From Vibrio splendidus (lineage in GTDB: Bacteria > Pseudomonadota > Gammaproteobacteria > Enterobacterales > Vibrionaceae), in the NCBI RefSeq assembly GCF_024347615.1, contig NZ_AP025508.1, positions 1,054,001-1,118,000 of the forward strand: a DNA stretch of 64,000 nt, written 5' to 3'. Below the pieces are notes generated by a model. It did no database searches. It was given only the letters and a program-made list of their open reading frames with translations, and was not told where the DNA came from. How positions within the stretch are numbered: position 1 is the stretch's first letter; every line of letters begins with the position of its first letter. This document shows positions 9,079 to 18,546 of the stretch, piece after piece. A program made the translations under genes and the position numbers.

Positions 9079-9945
9079 ATGGCTAAAACAGTAGGCATCA
9101 CAGAAGAAGAACTTTACGCGGCAGTTAACTGGAGCGATGAAAGCAGTCAATTTGAAGATATTCAGTACCACAAGTCTGACGACGGTATTGCGAAAATCAC
9201 GATTGCGCGTCCTCAAGTCCACAATGCGTTCCGTCCACAAACCGTAAAAGAGATGATTAATGCACTGGCTGATGCTCGTTATGACGAGAAGGTTGGCGTA
9301 ATCATTTTGACGGGTCTTGGTGAGAAGGCGTTCTGTTCTGGTGGTGACCAAAGTATTCGCGGTGACTACGGCGGTTATCAAGATGATTCAGGTACACACC
9401 ACCTGAACGTACTTGATTTCCAACGTCAAATTCGTACTTGTCCAAAACCAGTTATCGCAGCGGTATCGGGTTGGGCAGTAGGCGGCGGCCATGTACTTCA
9501 CATGATGGCAGACCTTACTATTGCAGCTGAAAACGCGCAGTTCGGTCAGACGGGTCCTAAAGTCGGTTCATTCGATGGCGGTTGGGGTGCTTCTTACATG
9601 GCTCGTATCGTTGGTCAGAAGAAAGCACGTGAAATTTGGTTCTTGTGTCGTTTCTACGATGCTCAAGAAGCATTGGACATGGGCCTGGTAAACACCGTAG
9701 TGCCTGTTGCCGACCTAGAAAAAGAAACCGTTCGTTGGTGTCGTGAAGTGCTTCAACATAGCCCAATGGCGCTGCGTTGCTTGAAAGCTGCACTAAACGC
9801 AGACTGTGATGGCCAAGCCGGCCTACAAGAGTTGGCGGGTAACGCAACCATGATGTTCTACATGACAGAAGAAGGCCAAGAAGGCCGAAACGCATTCAAC
9901 GAGAAGCGTCGACCGGACTTCGACAAGTTCCCGCGTAACCCATAG
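9079..9945 (+). CDS. menB: 1,4-dihydroxy-2-naphthoyl-CoA synthase MenB
   Basis: Crotonase-family enzyme that closes the second ring of o-succinylbenzoyl-CoA to give DHNA-CoA. The sequence contains [42 protein letters not shown] and the active-site region [18 protein letters not shown]. The frame could start at 9040 or 9067, but the ATG at 9079 ([13 protein letters not shown]) gives 288 residues, close to the E. coli protein. It is the best codon-adapted looking gene of the cluster. Spacing of about 75 bp to menC. Confidence 0.95.
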   Translation: MAKTVGITEEELYAAVNWSDESSQFEDIQYHKSDDGIAKITIARPQVHNAFRPQTVKEMINALADARYDEKVGVIILTGLGEKAFCSGGDQSIRGDYGGYQDDSGTHHLNVLDFQRQIRTCPKPVIAAVSGWAVGGGHVLHMMADLTIAAENAQFGQTGPKVGSFDGGWGASYMARIVGQKKAREIWFLCRFYDAQEALDMGLVNTVVPVADLEKETVRWCREVLQHSPMALRCLKAALNADCDGQAGLQELAGNATMMFYMTEEGQEGRNAFNEKRRPDFDKFPRNP

Positions 9946-10020
9946 TCTTTTTCCTCTTCAAAATGAGTCGCTAATAGCGGCTCGTTTTGTTTTGATGTTC
10001 CCCGTTTTTTAGGAAACTTT

Positions 10021-11028
10021 ATGAACTCAGTGAATTCTCAGCGTCACGCTAAACTCTACCGTTATCAATTGCCTATGGATAGTGGCGTGATTCTTCGTGA
10101 CAATAAGTTGAACGAACGCGTTGGCTATATCATCCAACTAGAGTGTGATGGTAAAACTGGCTTTGGCGAAGTTGCGCCTTTGCCAGGTTTTAGCCAAGAA
10201 GATGCCGAACAAGCTGGCATTCAGCTTCAACACGAATTAGAGCTTTGGAGCCACAATAACCCTCAAACGCCTTTTGATGAGCTATATCCTTCTGTTGCGT
10301 TTGGCTTTTCGATGGCGATGTTGGAATTACGAGGCGAACTCAACGCTGAAGGTAACTACCAAGCCGCGCCGTTGTGTACAGGAGACCCAGATGAACTGAT
10401 CCCTGTGCTGAATGAGATGAAAGGCGAGAAGGTCGCGAAAGTGAAAGTAGGTCTCTACGAAGCGATTCGTGATGGCATGTTGGTCAGCTTATTTCTTGAG
10501 TCGATCCCTGATTTGACCCTAAGACTTGATGCTAACCGTGCATGGAAGCCGGAAAAGGCTAAGCAGTTTATCAAGTACATTGCGCCTTCACTGCGTCAGC
10601 GTATTAGCTTTATTGAAGAGCCTTGCCAAAAACCAGAAGACAGCTTGGCATTTGCCATTGACCATGGCGTAGCGATTGCTTGGGACGAAACATTGCAAGA
10701 AGCGGTGCGAAGCCCAGAGTTTGATCTTAGCGACCTTACTGGTGTTAAAGCTGTCGTGATCAAGCCAACTCTTATTGGTTCTGTCGAGCGTTGTGTGGCA
10801 ATCATTGAGCGTGCACAGCAACTCGGTATCAAACCAGTACTAAGCTCAAGCATAGAGTCTAGCCTTGGCTTAACTCAGATTGCTCGATTAGCACAACAAT
10901 ACTTGCCTAATGAAGTTCCAGGACTTGATACAATTGGCTTGTATCAGCAACAGCTAGAGGTTTCTTGGCCGGGTTGTCAGCTTCCGGTTTCTACTCTTGA
11001 ACAGCAACAATTGATTTGGTCTTCTTAA
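10021..11028 (+). CDS. menC: o-succinylbenzoate synthase MenC
   Basis: Enolase-superfamily dehydratase of 335 residues that converts SHCHC to o-succinylbenzoate. The barrel carries the KxK base in AKVKVGLYE near residue 140, metal ligands in RLDANRAW, FIEEPCQ and AWDETLQ, and the opposite lysine in AVVIKPTLIGS. The N-terminal capping domain includes GFGEVAPLPGFS. An AGGA ribosome binding site precedes the ATG. menE follows after 52 bp. Confidence 0.94.
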   Translation: MNSVNSQRHAKLYRYQLPMDSGVILRDNKLNERVGYIIQLECDGKTGFGEVAPLPGFSQEDAEQAGIQLQHELELWSHNNPQTPFDELYPSVAFGFSMAMLELRGELNAEGNYQAAPLCTGDPDELIPVLNEMKGEKVAKVKVGLYEAIRDGMLVSLFLESIPDLTLRLDANRAWKPEKAKQFIKYIAPSLRQRISFIEEPCQKPEDSLAFAIDHGVAIAWDETLQEAVRSPEFDLSDLTGVKAVVIKPTLIGSVERCVAIIERAQQLGIKPVLSSSIESSLGLTQIARLAQQYLPNEVPGLDTIGLYQQQLEVSWPGCQLPVSTLEQQQLIWSS

Positions 11029-11080
11029 GCTGATCGTTCGATTGGCTTAGACCGTTTTCAATCTATAACTTGGTTATCTT

Positions 11081-12517
11081 ATGATGCGCCCACAATCTAA
11101 TCATCACCCGCTTTGGGTACAGTGGGCGCAGCAAAACCCACATCAAACAGCGTTAGTGACTACTCACCACACTTATACTTGGCAGCAAGTGTCTGTGCTA
11201 GTGAGTGAGTACCAACAACAACTATCTCATCAAGGCTTATCTGAAGGTGATGTACTGACGATTGTTGGTAAGAATCAAGCTGAAGTGATTCCTGCTTATT
11301 TTGCCGCACTCAATTTGGGTGTTATTTGCGCTTTTACCATGCCTCAACCTCGCTTACGCCTGAAGCAAAAGCTCGATTCCTTATATCAAGCAGGTCAACA
11401 AAGCTACCTTTGGCTATTGGACAGTAGTGGGTTAGAGCGTTCTGATGCTGCTGATTTGAACACTAAGTTGGTGACCTTGTCTTGCTTAAATGAAGTGAAG
11501 GTCGATGGTGATGGCCTACCTTTAGCAATACTGGAAGAGTCCAGCTTCAATCCTCAAAACCTTGCAAGCATCGTATTCACTTCTGGCTCTACCGGAAATC
11601 CCAAAGCAGTGGCTCACACGCTTGAGCAGCATTTATGCTCGGCGGTCGGGTTGCTTGAGGTGTTTCGTTATCAACAAGGTGACACTTGGTTACTGAGTTT
11701 ACCTATGTACCATGTGTCGGGGCTGGCGATAGTTCATCGTTGGTTAGCGGCTGGTGGCTGCATCAAGATAGGCACAGGTCAGCTTGAAACCGACATCGAA
11801 GGTTGCAGTCACGCTTCATTAGTGGCTACGCAGCTACATCGATTACTAAAGAGTAAGCAAGCACTTACTTTAACTCATGTACTTTTGGGTGGTAGCCATA
11901 TTCCAGAAGCTCTTGGGCTTGAAGCTCAACAAATGGGCATTGAAACTTGGCTTGGATACGGTATGACAGAAGCGGCTTCAACAGTGACCGCGAAGCCTGT
12001 TGATGCCAGTAGCACGGCCGGTTTTGTCCTTAACCATCGCCAACTAAAAATTGAAGAACAACGTATCTTTATTGGCGGTGAGACGCTCGCTTCCGGTTAT
12101 TACCACCAAGGTAAATTAACGCCATTAGTTGATAAGAACGGCTGGTTCGATAGCAAAGATCTTGGTGAGTGGGTTGGTGAACAAGTGTCGATTATTGGTC
12201 GCGCCGACAATCAGTTTATTTCTGGTGGTGAGAACATTCATTGCGAAGAGATTGAGCGAGCACTCAACCAATTGTCTGAGGTTAATCAGGCGTTTATTGT
12301 TCCTATTGAAGACGATGAGTTCGGATTCCGACCTGTCGCTATTGTGGATTGTGCTGATTTGCCAACCAAAGAGTGGTTTGCTGAGCAATTGAATGGCCGT
12401 CTTGAACGGTTCAAATTTCCTGTTGAGTATTATCGAATGCCTGAGCAAGAACAGCAGGGTATTAAGGTCTCACGCGCTGGATTAGCGCAGTGGCTACAGC
12501 AGATACGTTCTAAATAG
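11081..12517 (+). CDS. menE: o-succinylbenzoate--CoA ligase MenE
   Basis: ANL-superfamily adenylate-forming enzyme of 478 residues that activates o-succinylbenzoate with ATP and CoA. It has the P-loop VFTSGSTGNPKAVAHT, the A5 motif GYGMTEAAST, the hinge region IIGRADNQFISGGENIHCEEIE, and a C-terminal lysine in QGIKVSRAGL. It is the last gene of the men run; a hairpin followed by a T-rich stretch lies downstream. With menF-D-H-B-C it completes the route to OSB-CoA and DHNA-CoA. Confidence 0.94.
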   Translation: MMRPQSNHHPLWVQWAQQNPHQTALVTTHHTYTWQQVSVLVSEYQQQLSHQGLSEGDVLTIVGKNQAEVIPAYFAALNLGVICAFTMPQPRLRLKQKLDSLYQAGQQSYLWLLDSSGLERSDAADLNTKLVTLSCLNEVKVDGDGLPLAILEESSFNPQNLASIVFTSGSTGNPKAVAHTLEQHLCSAVGLLEVFRYQQGDTWLLSLPMYHVSGLAIVHRWLAAGGCIKIGTGQLETDIEGCSHASLVATQLHRLLKSKQALTLTHVLLGGSHIPEALGLEAQQMGIETWLGYGMTEAASTVTAKPVDASSTAGFVLNHRQLKIEEQRIFIGGETLASGYYHQGKLTPLVDKNGWFDSKDLGEWVGEQVSIIGRADNQFISGGENIHCEEIERALNQLSEVNQAFIVPIEDDEFGFRPVAIVDCADLPTKEWFAEQLNGRLERFKFPVEYYRMPEQEQQGIKVSRAGLAQWLQQIRSK

Positions 12518-12535
12518 AACTGAGAACAATAAAAT

Positions 12536-12573
12536 GAAGCGCAATACACGGTGACTAGTCGTAATTGCGCTTC
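12536..12573 (-). terminator. Hairpin at the end of the NagE-like gene (minus strand)
   Basis: A perfect 10-bp stem, GAAGCGCAAT (12536-12545) with ATTGCGCTTC (12564-12573). On the minus strand it is followed by ATTTTATTGTTCTC, so it best fits a terminator for the permease gene that ends at 12663. Confidence 0.55.
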
Positions 12574-12579
12574 AGGGGG

Positions 12580-12615
12580 TTGTGACGGTGGTGAAGCCGT
12601 CACAAATTCTTAATA
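12580..12615 (+). terminator. Hairpin at the end of the men operon (plus strand)
   Basis: Stem TTGTGACGG (12580-12588) / CCGTCACAA (12597-12605) followed on the plus strand by ATTCTTAATATTTTATC. It lies 63 bp after menE and probably ends the men transcript. The T-run is interrupted. Confidence 0.5.
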
Positions 12616-12662
12616 TTTTATCTGGTCATTAAGGGTTTTATCTTTCCAGTTGGTTGTTTAAC

Positions 12663-14126
12663 TTAAGCGAGTGCCTTCTTCATTTGTTCAGCAACCTTAT
12701 CTACCTTACCTAAACCGATAATGACTTGTAGGCCACCTTTCCCAATGGGAACGACGCCTGCAGCACCTAGTTTTTTCAGTTTGCCACTGTCTGCTGCTGA
12801 CGAGTCTTTTACTGTTAAGCGTAGGCGAGTAATACAGTTGTCTACTTCTAGAATGTTGTCTGCACCACCAATAGCTTCGATGTAGTTGTTGGTTAGGCTA
12901 ACTAACGCTTCTGGAGATTCTGTCTCGCCTTCTGCTTCCATCTCTTCACCACGACCTGGAGTGCGCAGGTTGAACTTGATGATAGCGAAGCGGAAAATAC
13001 CGTAGTAAAGCGCGAAGAACACCACACCTTGAACTAATAACATGTACCAGTTAGTTGCTAGTGGGTTTTGACTTGATAGCACTAAGTCAACAAAGCCTGC
13101 AGAGAAGCCGAAGCCTGCCATCCATTCCATGCTTGCTGCAATGTAAAGCGATAAACCTGTTAACACGGCGTGCAGTAGGAACAATACAGGAGCTAGGAAC
13201 ATGAAGCTGAATTCTAGCGGTTCTGTAATGCCGGTGAAGAATGAAGCCATCGCTGCGGCAAGCATGATTGCGAATACTTGGTTCTTGTTTTTCGCGTCAG
13301 CGCAGTGATACATCGCCAATGCTGCTGCTGGAAGACCAAACATCATGATAGGGAAGAAGCCCGCTTGGTACATGCCTGTTTTACCCGGAATACCCGTACC
13401 GTTAGCGATAGATTGTGCTCCGCCTAGGAAGTTTGGAATGTCGTTAATACCCACAACGTCGAACCAGAACACAGGATAAAGGGCGTGGTGCATACCAACT
13501 GATAGGAACAAACGGTTGAAGAAACCAAACAGACCGGCACCCACTGCGCCCATGCTTTCTAGTTTAATACCCAGAATGATCAGAGCGTCGTAAACAGCTG
13601 GCCAGATGTAAAGTAGAGCAAAAGAGAGAGCCATACCTGCGATTGAGGTCAGGATAGGAACCAAACGCTTACCGCTGAAGAACGCTAAAGCTTGTGGAAG
13701 TTCAACGGTTGAGTAGCGGTTGTAGATCTCAGCAGAGATGATACCCACAATGATACCTACGAATTGGTTGCTGATTTTGCCAAATGCCGCTGGCACTTCA
13801 CTGAGTTCAACATCCATTAACTGAGCCACAGAGCCCGGAGCAAGTAGAGTGGTGACGACAAGGAACATCACAAAACCAGACAGTGCCGCAGAACCATTCT
13901 TATCACGGCTCAAACCAAATGCGACACCCACCGCGAACAGAACCGCCATGTTGTCGATGATTGCCCCACCAGATTTGATCAAGAATGCGGCTAAGATACT
14001 TTCAGAACCCCAACCAACAGGATCCAACCAATAGCCGATCCCCATAAGGATTGCTGCAGCTGGCAGTGTGGCTACGGGAACCATCAATGCCTTACCTACT
14101 TTTTGCATATACCCGAGTATATTCAT
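12663..14126 (-). CDS. PTS IIBC permease, N-acetylglucosamine/glucose family (NagE-like)
   Basis: A 487-residue phosphotransferase permease: a IIC membrane domain of about ten helices (residues 1-390) and a IIB domain with the phosphorylated cysteine C431 in DNCITRLRLTV. The N-terminus (MNILGYMQKVGKALMVPVATLPAAAIL) and QAGFFPIMMFGLPAAALAMY resemble NagE more than PtsG, so N-acetylglucosamine or a related amino sugar is the likely substrate. No IIA domain is fused, unlike E. coli NagE, so it must use a separate IIA such as Crr. It faces a LysR gene across 175 bp, which suggests that regulator controls it. Confidence 0.85.
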   Translation of the reverse strand: MNILGYMQKVGKALMVPVATLPAAAILMGIGYWLDPVGWGSESILAAFLIKSGGAIIDNMAVLFAVGVAFGLSRDKNGSAALSGFVMFLVVTTLLAPGSVAQLMDVELSEVPAAFGKISNQFVGIIVGIISAEIYNRYSTVELPQALAFFSGKRLVPILTSIAGMALSFALLYIWPAVYDALIILGIKLESMGAVGAGLFGFFNRLFLSVGMHHALYPVFWFDVVGINDIPNFLGGAQSIANGTGIPGKTGMYQAGFFPIMMFGLPAAALAMYHCADAKNKNQVFAIMLAAAMASFFTGITEPLEFSFMFLAPVLFLLHAVLTGLSLYIAASMEWMAGFGFSAGFVDLVLSSQNPLATNWYMLLVQGVVFFALYYGIFRFAIIKFNLRTPGRGEEMEAEGETESPEALVSLTNNYIEAIGGADNILEVDNCITRLRLTVKDSSAADSGKLKKLGAAGVVPIGKGGLQVIIGLGKVDKVAEQMKKALA

Positions 14127-14301
14127 ACGTGCCCCTAAGTTTGTAATTAATTTTTTTAATGTTTCTGCTCGTCAACGTATGGAGTCAAATGTTGATCGAA
14201 GCAGTGCTTTAAGTAACTGCGGCCATTAGAAACTTATTTCTTAATGCAAACAAACGAAACGGGTAGTACTATGGATTAAAATTTTTAATGCATGAGTTCG
14301 T

Positions 14302-15180
14302 ATGGCTAACCATCAATCTTTACTTAGAAATCTTCATACTTTTAATGTTGCGGCAGAGAAAATGAGCTTTACGCTAGCGGCGAAAAAGTTGCATCTGACT
14401 CAGGGGGCGGTAAGCCATCGAATCAAAGTGTTAGAAGGTGAACTCGGATTTAACTTGTTTGTGCGAGGGACTCGTAAACTTGAACTGACTGAAGAAGGTC
14501 AGCGCTTTCAACGAACGTTATCTAAGTCATTAAGCTCTATTTTTGGTGAGATCGAAGATATTACCAACACAGATCTGTATGGACAGATCAATATCGGAAC
14601 CAGTCCTGCCTTTGCCAATAGTTGGCTACTACCAAGATTGGCTGATTTTAAACAGCGATACCCTAAGTTTAACCTCAACATTTTCTCGCAAGAAGAGCAG
14701 GATTTTCATCAAAATCATCTCGATGTCGCTATTTACTATGGTGCTGAAGATCTCAAAGATATGCATCGACAGCGCTTGTTTGGTGAAAAGTATATTCCGG
14801 TATGTACGCCGAGTTATGCGGCTGAACACAACATCTTTGATGATGGTGTAGAGTCGTTACATCGGATTAATTTCATTCATGCATTAGGGTCAGACGTGTG
14901 GCAGCGTTGGATTAAGCATAACGGCTTGGATGTGAACTTGTTTGAGCAGTTTTATTGCGTGAGCCATCGGGATATGGGCGTAAAAAGTGCCCTGAGCAAT
15001 CTCGGTGTCGCGATGGGGCGCTATCATTTTGTTAAGCAGTACATTGAGACTGGTGAGCTCATAACGCCTTATCCGAGCATGGATACAGACAAAGGGTATG
15101 ATTTGATCTGTCCGTTGGGCACGGAAAAGCGGCCTAAGGTTAGAACCTTTATTAAGTGGTTAGAGGGCCAATTATGCTAG
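14302..15180 (+). CDS. LysR-family transcriptional regulator (DsdC/GcvA-like)
   Basis: A 292-residue LysR regulator. The winged helix-turn-helix (residues 10-70: LHTFNVAAEKMSFTLAAKKL, AVSHRIKVLE, LFVRGTRKLELTEEG) is followed by a substrate-binding co-inducer domain. The N-terminus and the ending KVRTFIKWLEGQLC resemble DsdC, the D-serine regulator, and GcvA. No D-serine genes are present. It is divergent from the NagE-like permease, the usual arrangement for a LysR protein and its target, so an amino-sugar signal is plausible but unproven. Confidence 0.85.
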   Translation: MANHQSLLRNLHTFNVAAEKMSFTLAAKKLHLTQGAVSHRIKVLEGELGFNLFVRGTRKLELTEEGQRFQRTLSKSLSSIFGEIEDITNTDLYGQINIGTSPAFANSWLLPRLADFKQRYPKFNLNIFSQEEQDFHQNHLDVAIYYGAEDLKDMHRQRLFGEKYIPVCTPSYAAEHNIFDDGVESLHRINFIHALGSDVWQRWIKHNGLDVNLFEQFYCVSHRDMGVKSALSNLGVAMGRYHFVKQYIETGELITPYPSMDTDKGYDLICPLGTEKRPKVRTFIKWLEGQLC

Positions 15181-15286
15181 GTTAGTTAATTTAGCAATTA
15201 GATAGTTCAAAACAGAATTTATTATCTTTATAACCATCCATCATAATAAGCCCTATAAATAACGGATTATAGAATAAGGTCTTATT

Positions 15287-15454
15287 ATGAAAATTGCCCT
15301 CATCATTGCGGTTTTACTGCAGATAGGCCAAGCGGTCACTTCGTCAGGGTTGACTCGATCGTTGGCCGAACTCACCGCATTTGTGTTGGTTGTGGTACTT
15401 GTTTTAATGAAAAGAGAGAGCAAGAAGAGTGATAAGCCCCTGTTTAATTTGTGA
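15287..15454 (+). CDS. small membrane protein, 55 residues
   Basis: A short frame with an AAGG ribosome binding site 9 bases before the ATG and a strong terminator 36 bp after the stop. The protein has two hydrophobic stretches (residues 2-12 and about 25-42) and a basic tail (MKRESKKSDK), so it should be a small inner-membrane protein. I do not recognise a family. It lies 106 bp after the LysR gene. The clean start, terminator and amphipathic pattern favour a real gene. Confidence 0.6.
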   Translation: MKIALIIAVLLQIGQAVTSSGLTRSLAELTAFVLVVVLVLMKRESKKSDKPLFNL

Positions 15455-15490
15455 TTGTTGCAACAAAGAATATCGTTACCACAAACGATA

Positions 15491-15522
15491 AAGGCAAAGC
15501 CCATTGGAGCTTTGCCTTTTTG
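15491..15522. terminator. Bidirectional Rho-independent terminator
   Basis: Stem AAGGCAAAGC (15491-15500) / GCTTTGCCTT (15509-15518) with TTTTTGTTTT after it on the plus strand and A-rich sequence before it. It serves the 55-residue gene and perhaps the convergent YeiH-type gene. Confidence 0.85.
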
Positions 15523-15587
15523 TTTTGTTGCTCGCTAATCTGAGTGTCTAGGTAACCGAACAACCAGTTAAAGCGTTTCTTTGCGAA

Positions 15588-16508
15588 CTAAGCAAGAGTT
15601 AACCACGCCAAAGAACCCGTCGAAATCATCGTCCACATCGTAATACCAAACATCAATGGCTTCGGCCCTGCTGCTTTTAACTTCTCTACAGAAATACCAC
15701 AGCCAATTAAGAACAGACACACAACTAACGCGCGTTTGGACACATCAAAGATCCCTTGGTAGACCATCTCAAATTGTGGCAGCAAGTCACTGATAGCAAT
15801 GGCGGCGCAGTAGAAGAAAATGAAGTAAGGAATCGTAATTTTCTTTTGATCGTTCTTGAAGATCATCGCGCTGACTAAAGCGATTGGGATGATCCAAAGT
15901 GCACGAGCGAGCTTCAATGTTGTCGCTGTCGTCAGTGCTTCTTCACCATAAGCCGAAGCTGCACCTACCACAGAAGATGTATCGTGAATTGCAATAGCGG
16001 CCCAAGTACCAAATGTTTGTTGGCTTAACTCAAGCGCGTGGCCAATCATCGGGAATAAGAATAGAGCTACTGAGTTCAACACAAATACCGTAGCTAACGC
16101 CAAGCCAATCTGTTCATCGTCCGCTTTAATCGCAGGTGCCACAGCTGCTATCGCGCTACCACCACAAATAGCGGTACCTGAAGAGATTAGGTAACCCGTG
16201 GTGCGATCCAATCCCATTCGTTTGGCTAAGAACCAACCAATGACTAACGTACCAATGATGGTCGTGACAATTAGACCAATACCGTCGCCTGTTACCGCCA
16301 ATGCTTTTTCAAACTGAATGCCAAAGCCTAAGCCGACAATCGAGTAGGCCAGTAACTTCTTTGTGAGTTTGCCTACTTCTAGATGCTCAGGGACTAAACC
16401 TAAACTAGCAAGCAGGAAGCCAATAACGAGGGCCGTCGGAGAGCTTACCCAAGGTGTTAAGCAAAACAGTGCAGCAAGATAAAATGGAGCAGACTTTTTT
16501 AGATTCAT
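15588..16508 (-). CDS. YeiH-family (UPF0324) putative sulfate exporter
   Basis: A 306-residue integral membrane protein with about ten helices, including the family segments [45 protein letters not shown] and [11 protein letters not shown]. Members of this family are annotated as putative sulfate exporters, and E. coli YeiH is controlled by the LysR protein YeiE. The function in Vibrio is not established. It stands alone, with its own leader of about 145 bp. Confidence 0.85.
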   Translation of the reverse strand: MNLKKSAPFYLAALFCLTPWVSSPTALVIGFLLASLGLVPEHLEVGKLTKKLLAYSIVGLGFGIQFEKALAVTGDGIGLIVTTIIGTLVIGWFLAKRMGLDRTTGYLISSGTAICGGSAIAAVAPAIKADDEQIGLALATVFVLNSVALFLFPMIGHALELSQQTFGTWAAIAIHDTSSVVGAASAYGEEALTTATTLKLARALWIIPIALVSAMIFKNDQKKITIPYFIFFYCAAIAISDLLPQFEMVYQGIFDVSKRALVVCLFLIGCGISVEKLKAAGPKPLMFGITMWTMISTGSLAWLTLA

Positions 16509-16594
16509 TGTATTTAGAGTCTTGTTGTATTGTCGCGTTATTGTAATGAGACCACTATACGTTCAATAAAATGATAAGTAAGTCTAAATGAATT

Positions 16595-16627
16595 GAACAA
16601 ACGTTAAGGAAAACTTAACGCTTGTTC
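16595..16627 (-). terminator. Inverted repeat after the MFS-PlsC gene
   Basis: Stem GAACAAaCGTTAAG (16595-16608) / CTTAACGcTTGTTC (16614-16627), one A·C mismatch, five-base loop. On the minus strand it is followed by AATTCATTT. A weak terminator for the gene ending at 16655 is likely; a regulator site before the YeiH-type gene is the alternative. Confidence 0.45.
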
Positions 16628-16654
16628 AGCTGATATGAATAAAGGGCTGGTTAG

Positions 16655-18529
16655 CTAGCGTAGTGTTCCACGAAGGTCTGAGACTGACTGCCGAAGAGTT
16701 TTGCACGAGGCATCTTTAGCGAGAATTGGCTTGCCAGCTTCTATTTCTAACTTGGTCCAGAAGCGGGTTGGTAACCCTTTGCAGGCACTGCCTTTGTAAC
16801 GACTGAAGTAGCTGCCCCATAGCCCTTTGAGAGCCATTGGAATGACTGACACAGGAGATCGTTTGATAATCAGCTCCATACCACGCATGAACTCTGCGAC
16901 TTCACCATCAGAGGTTAGCTTTCCTTCTGGAAAAATACACACGATGTGGCCTTCATGCAGAGCGCGTTCTACTTCTTTAAAAGCATTTCGAATAGAGCTA
17001 CGGTTGGTTGCGGAGATTGGAATAACCCCAGCTCTTTTCAAGAAACGTCGAATAGGCGGCAACTTGGTGTAATCTTCTTCCATCACAAAGCGGATCAGGC
17101 GAGGGCAAACGGCGCTCAGCAATAATGCATCCATATAACTCACATGGTTGCAGATAATCAATGCGCCGCCTTTTTCTGGCAGGTGATGTAAATTTTTATG
17201 TTTAACTCGGTACATGGTGTGAGTGACCACCCACGTAAAGAAACGGAAAGCGTAAATAGGCACCTGATAAAACAGATACAGCATAACCAAAGTGTTTCCT
17301 ATCGCGAGCAGTACAAATAGCTGTGGAATTGAAAGCTCCAGAATACTAAGGCAAACAATACCTAAAACAGCGCTCCCGACCATGAATAGCGAGTTGTAGA
17401 TATTGAGCCCGGCGATTACTTGAGCTCGCTCATTTGGCTTTGCCCGTAGCTGCATTAGAGAGTAAAGCGGAACAATAAAAATACCACCAGAGATCCCCAG
17501 TAGTAGAAGATAAGCAAACAGCGGCCATAGTTCTGAATACGTCACAAACTGATGGAAAGAGTTAAAGTCAGGCAAAGACTCTGGGATGGATATCGCCATC
17601 AACAGGCCGAAGATCGAAATACCCAGGCTGCCCATTGGCACGATGCCGATTTCAATGCGGTGATTAGATAACTTATCACAAGCCAACGAGCCAATCGCAA
17701 TGCCGACCGAGAACAGTGCCAACAAAAACGCGACAGCGCTTTCAGTACCGTTTAGGTAAACCTTGGTGAAGTTGGGAAACTGAGTGAGGTAAGCTGCACC
17801 GAGGAACCAGAACCAGCTGATCGACATCAGTGCTTGAAAGGTTGGGCGGTCTTTTTTGGCAATAGCGAGTGTTGCGCGGGTTAGCTTTACTGGCTGCCAC
17901 TTTACTTTCAGATCTGGTGCGTTACTTGGCGCTTCTGGGATAAAGCAACTTGATACATAGCCAAGCACGGCGAACGAAACAATACATATCGCAGCAATGA
18001 GCTTCGCGCTTTCTTCAGATGCAATAATACCAGCACCTAGAGTACCGATTAGTATGGCTAAGAATGTGCCTGTTTCAACCAAAGCATTTCCGGACACAAG
18101 CTCTTTGGTTTCTAACTGTTGCGGAAGTAGGGCGTACTTAACGGGGCCAAAGAAGGCACTTTGTGTCCCCATCAAAAACAAAAGCAGTAGTAATATTTCG
18201 TAGCTTTCGTAGATAAATCCGACCGCACCCAGTGACATTATCACCACTTCAAGAAGCTTAACTTTACGGATAAACCACGATTTTTCATATTTGTCAGCCA
18301 GCACACCAGCCAAAGCAGAAAATAGGAAGAAGGGCAGAATAAAAAGGCCAGCGGCCAAATTAATAAATAAATTGCTGGAAATAGGTAGCGTGTCTACGCT
18401 TGCGAAAGCAACAAACAGTAACAGAACATTTTTGAATATGTTGTCATTAAAGGCTCCCAGAAATTGGGTAATAAAGTAGGGTAGGAACCTTTTTTGCGTT
18501 AACAGCGAAGATTGGCTGCTGTTGTTCAT
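16655..18529 (-). CDS. MFS transporter fused to lysophospholipid acyltransferase
   Basis: A 624-residue fusion. Residues 1-410 are an LplT-like major facilitator domain (FLPYFITQFLGAFNDNIFKN, about 12 helices). Residues 430-624 are a PlsC acyltransferase with the catalytic NHVSYMDALLL (HX4D) and FPEGKLTSDG boxes. In E. coli, LplT flips lysophospholipids inward and Aas (PlsC plus acyl-ACP synthetase) re-acylates them. Here the transporter and acyltransferase are one chain and the AMP-binding synthetase domain is missing, so acyl groups must come from elsewhere. It starts 17 bp after a TetR gene and is probably cotranscribed with it. Confidence 0.9.
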   Translation of the reverse strand: MNNSSQSSLLTQKRFLPYFITQFLGAFNDNIFKNVLLLFVAFASVDTLPISSNLFINLAAGLFILPFFLFSALAGVLADKYEKSWFIRKVKLLEVVIMSLGAVGFIYESYEILLLLLFLMGTQSAFFGPVKYALLPQQLETKELVSGNALVETGTFLAILIGTLGAGIIASEESAKLIAAICIVSFAVLGYVSSCFIPEAPSNAPDLKVKWQPVKLTRATLAIAKKDRPTFQALMSISWFWFLGAAYLTQFPNFTKVYLNGTESAVAFLLALFSVGIAIGSLACDKLSNHRIEIGIVPMGSLGISIFGLLMAISIPESLPDFNSFHQFVTYSELWPLFAYLLLLGISGGIFIVPLYSLMQLRAKPNERAQVIAGLNIYNSLFMVGSAVLGIVCLSILELSIPQLFVLLAIGNTLVMLYLFYQVPIYAFRFFTWVVTHTMYRVKHKNLHHLPEKGGALIICNHVSYMDALLLSAVCPRLIRFVMEEDYTKLPPIRRFLKRAGVIPISATNRSSIRNAFKEVERALHEGHIVCIFPEGKLTSDGEVAEFMRGMELIIKRSPVSVIPMALKGLWGSYFSRYKGSACKGLPTRFWTKLEIEAGKPILAKDASCKTLRQSVSDLRGTLR

Positions 18530-18546
18530 TGTCTTTCCTTGGATGA

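Noticed and set aside
12663..14126. Naming the PTS permease ptsG
   Set aside because: The N-terminus and several membrane segments resemble NagE more than glucose PtsG.
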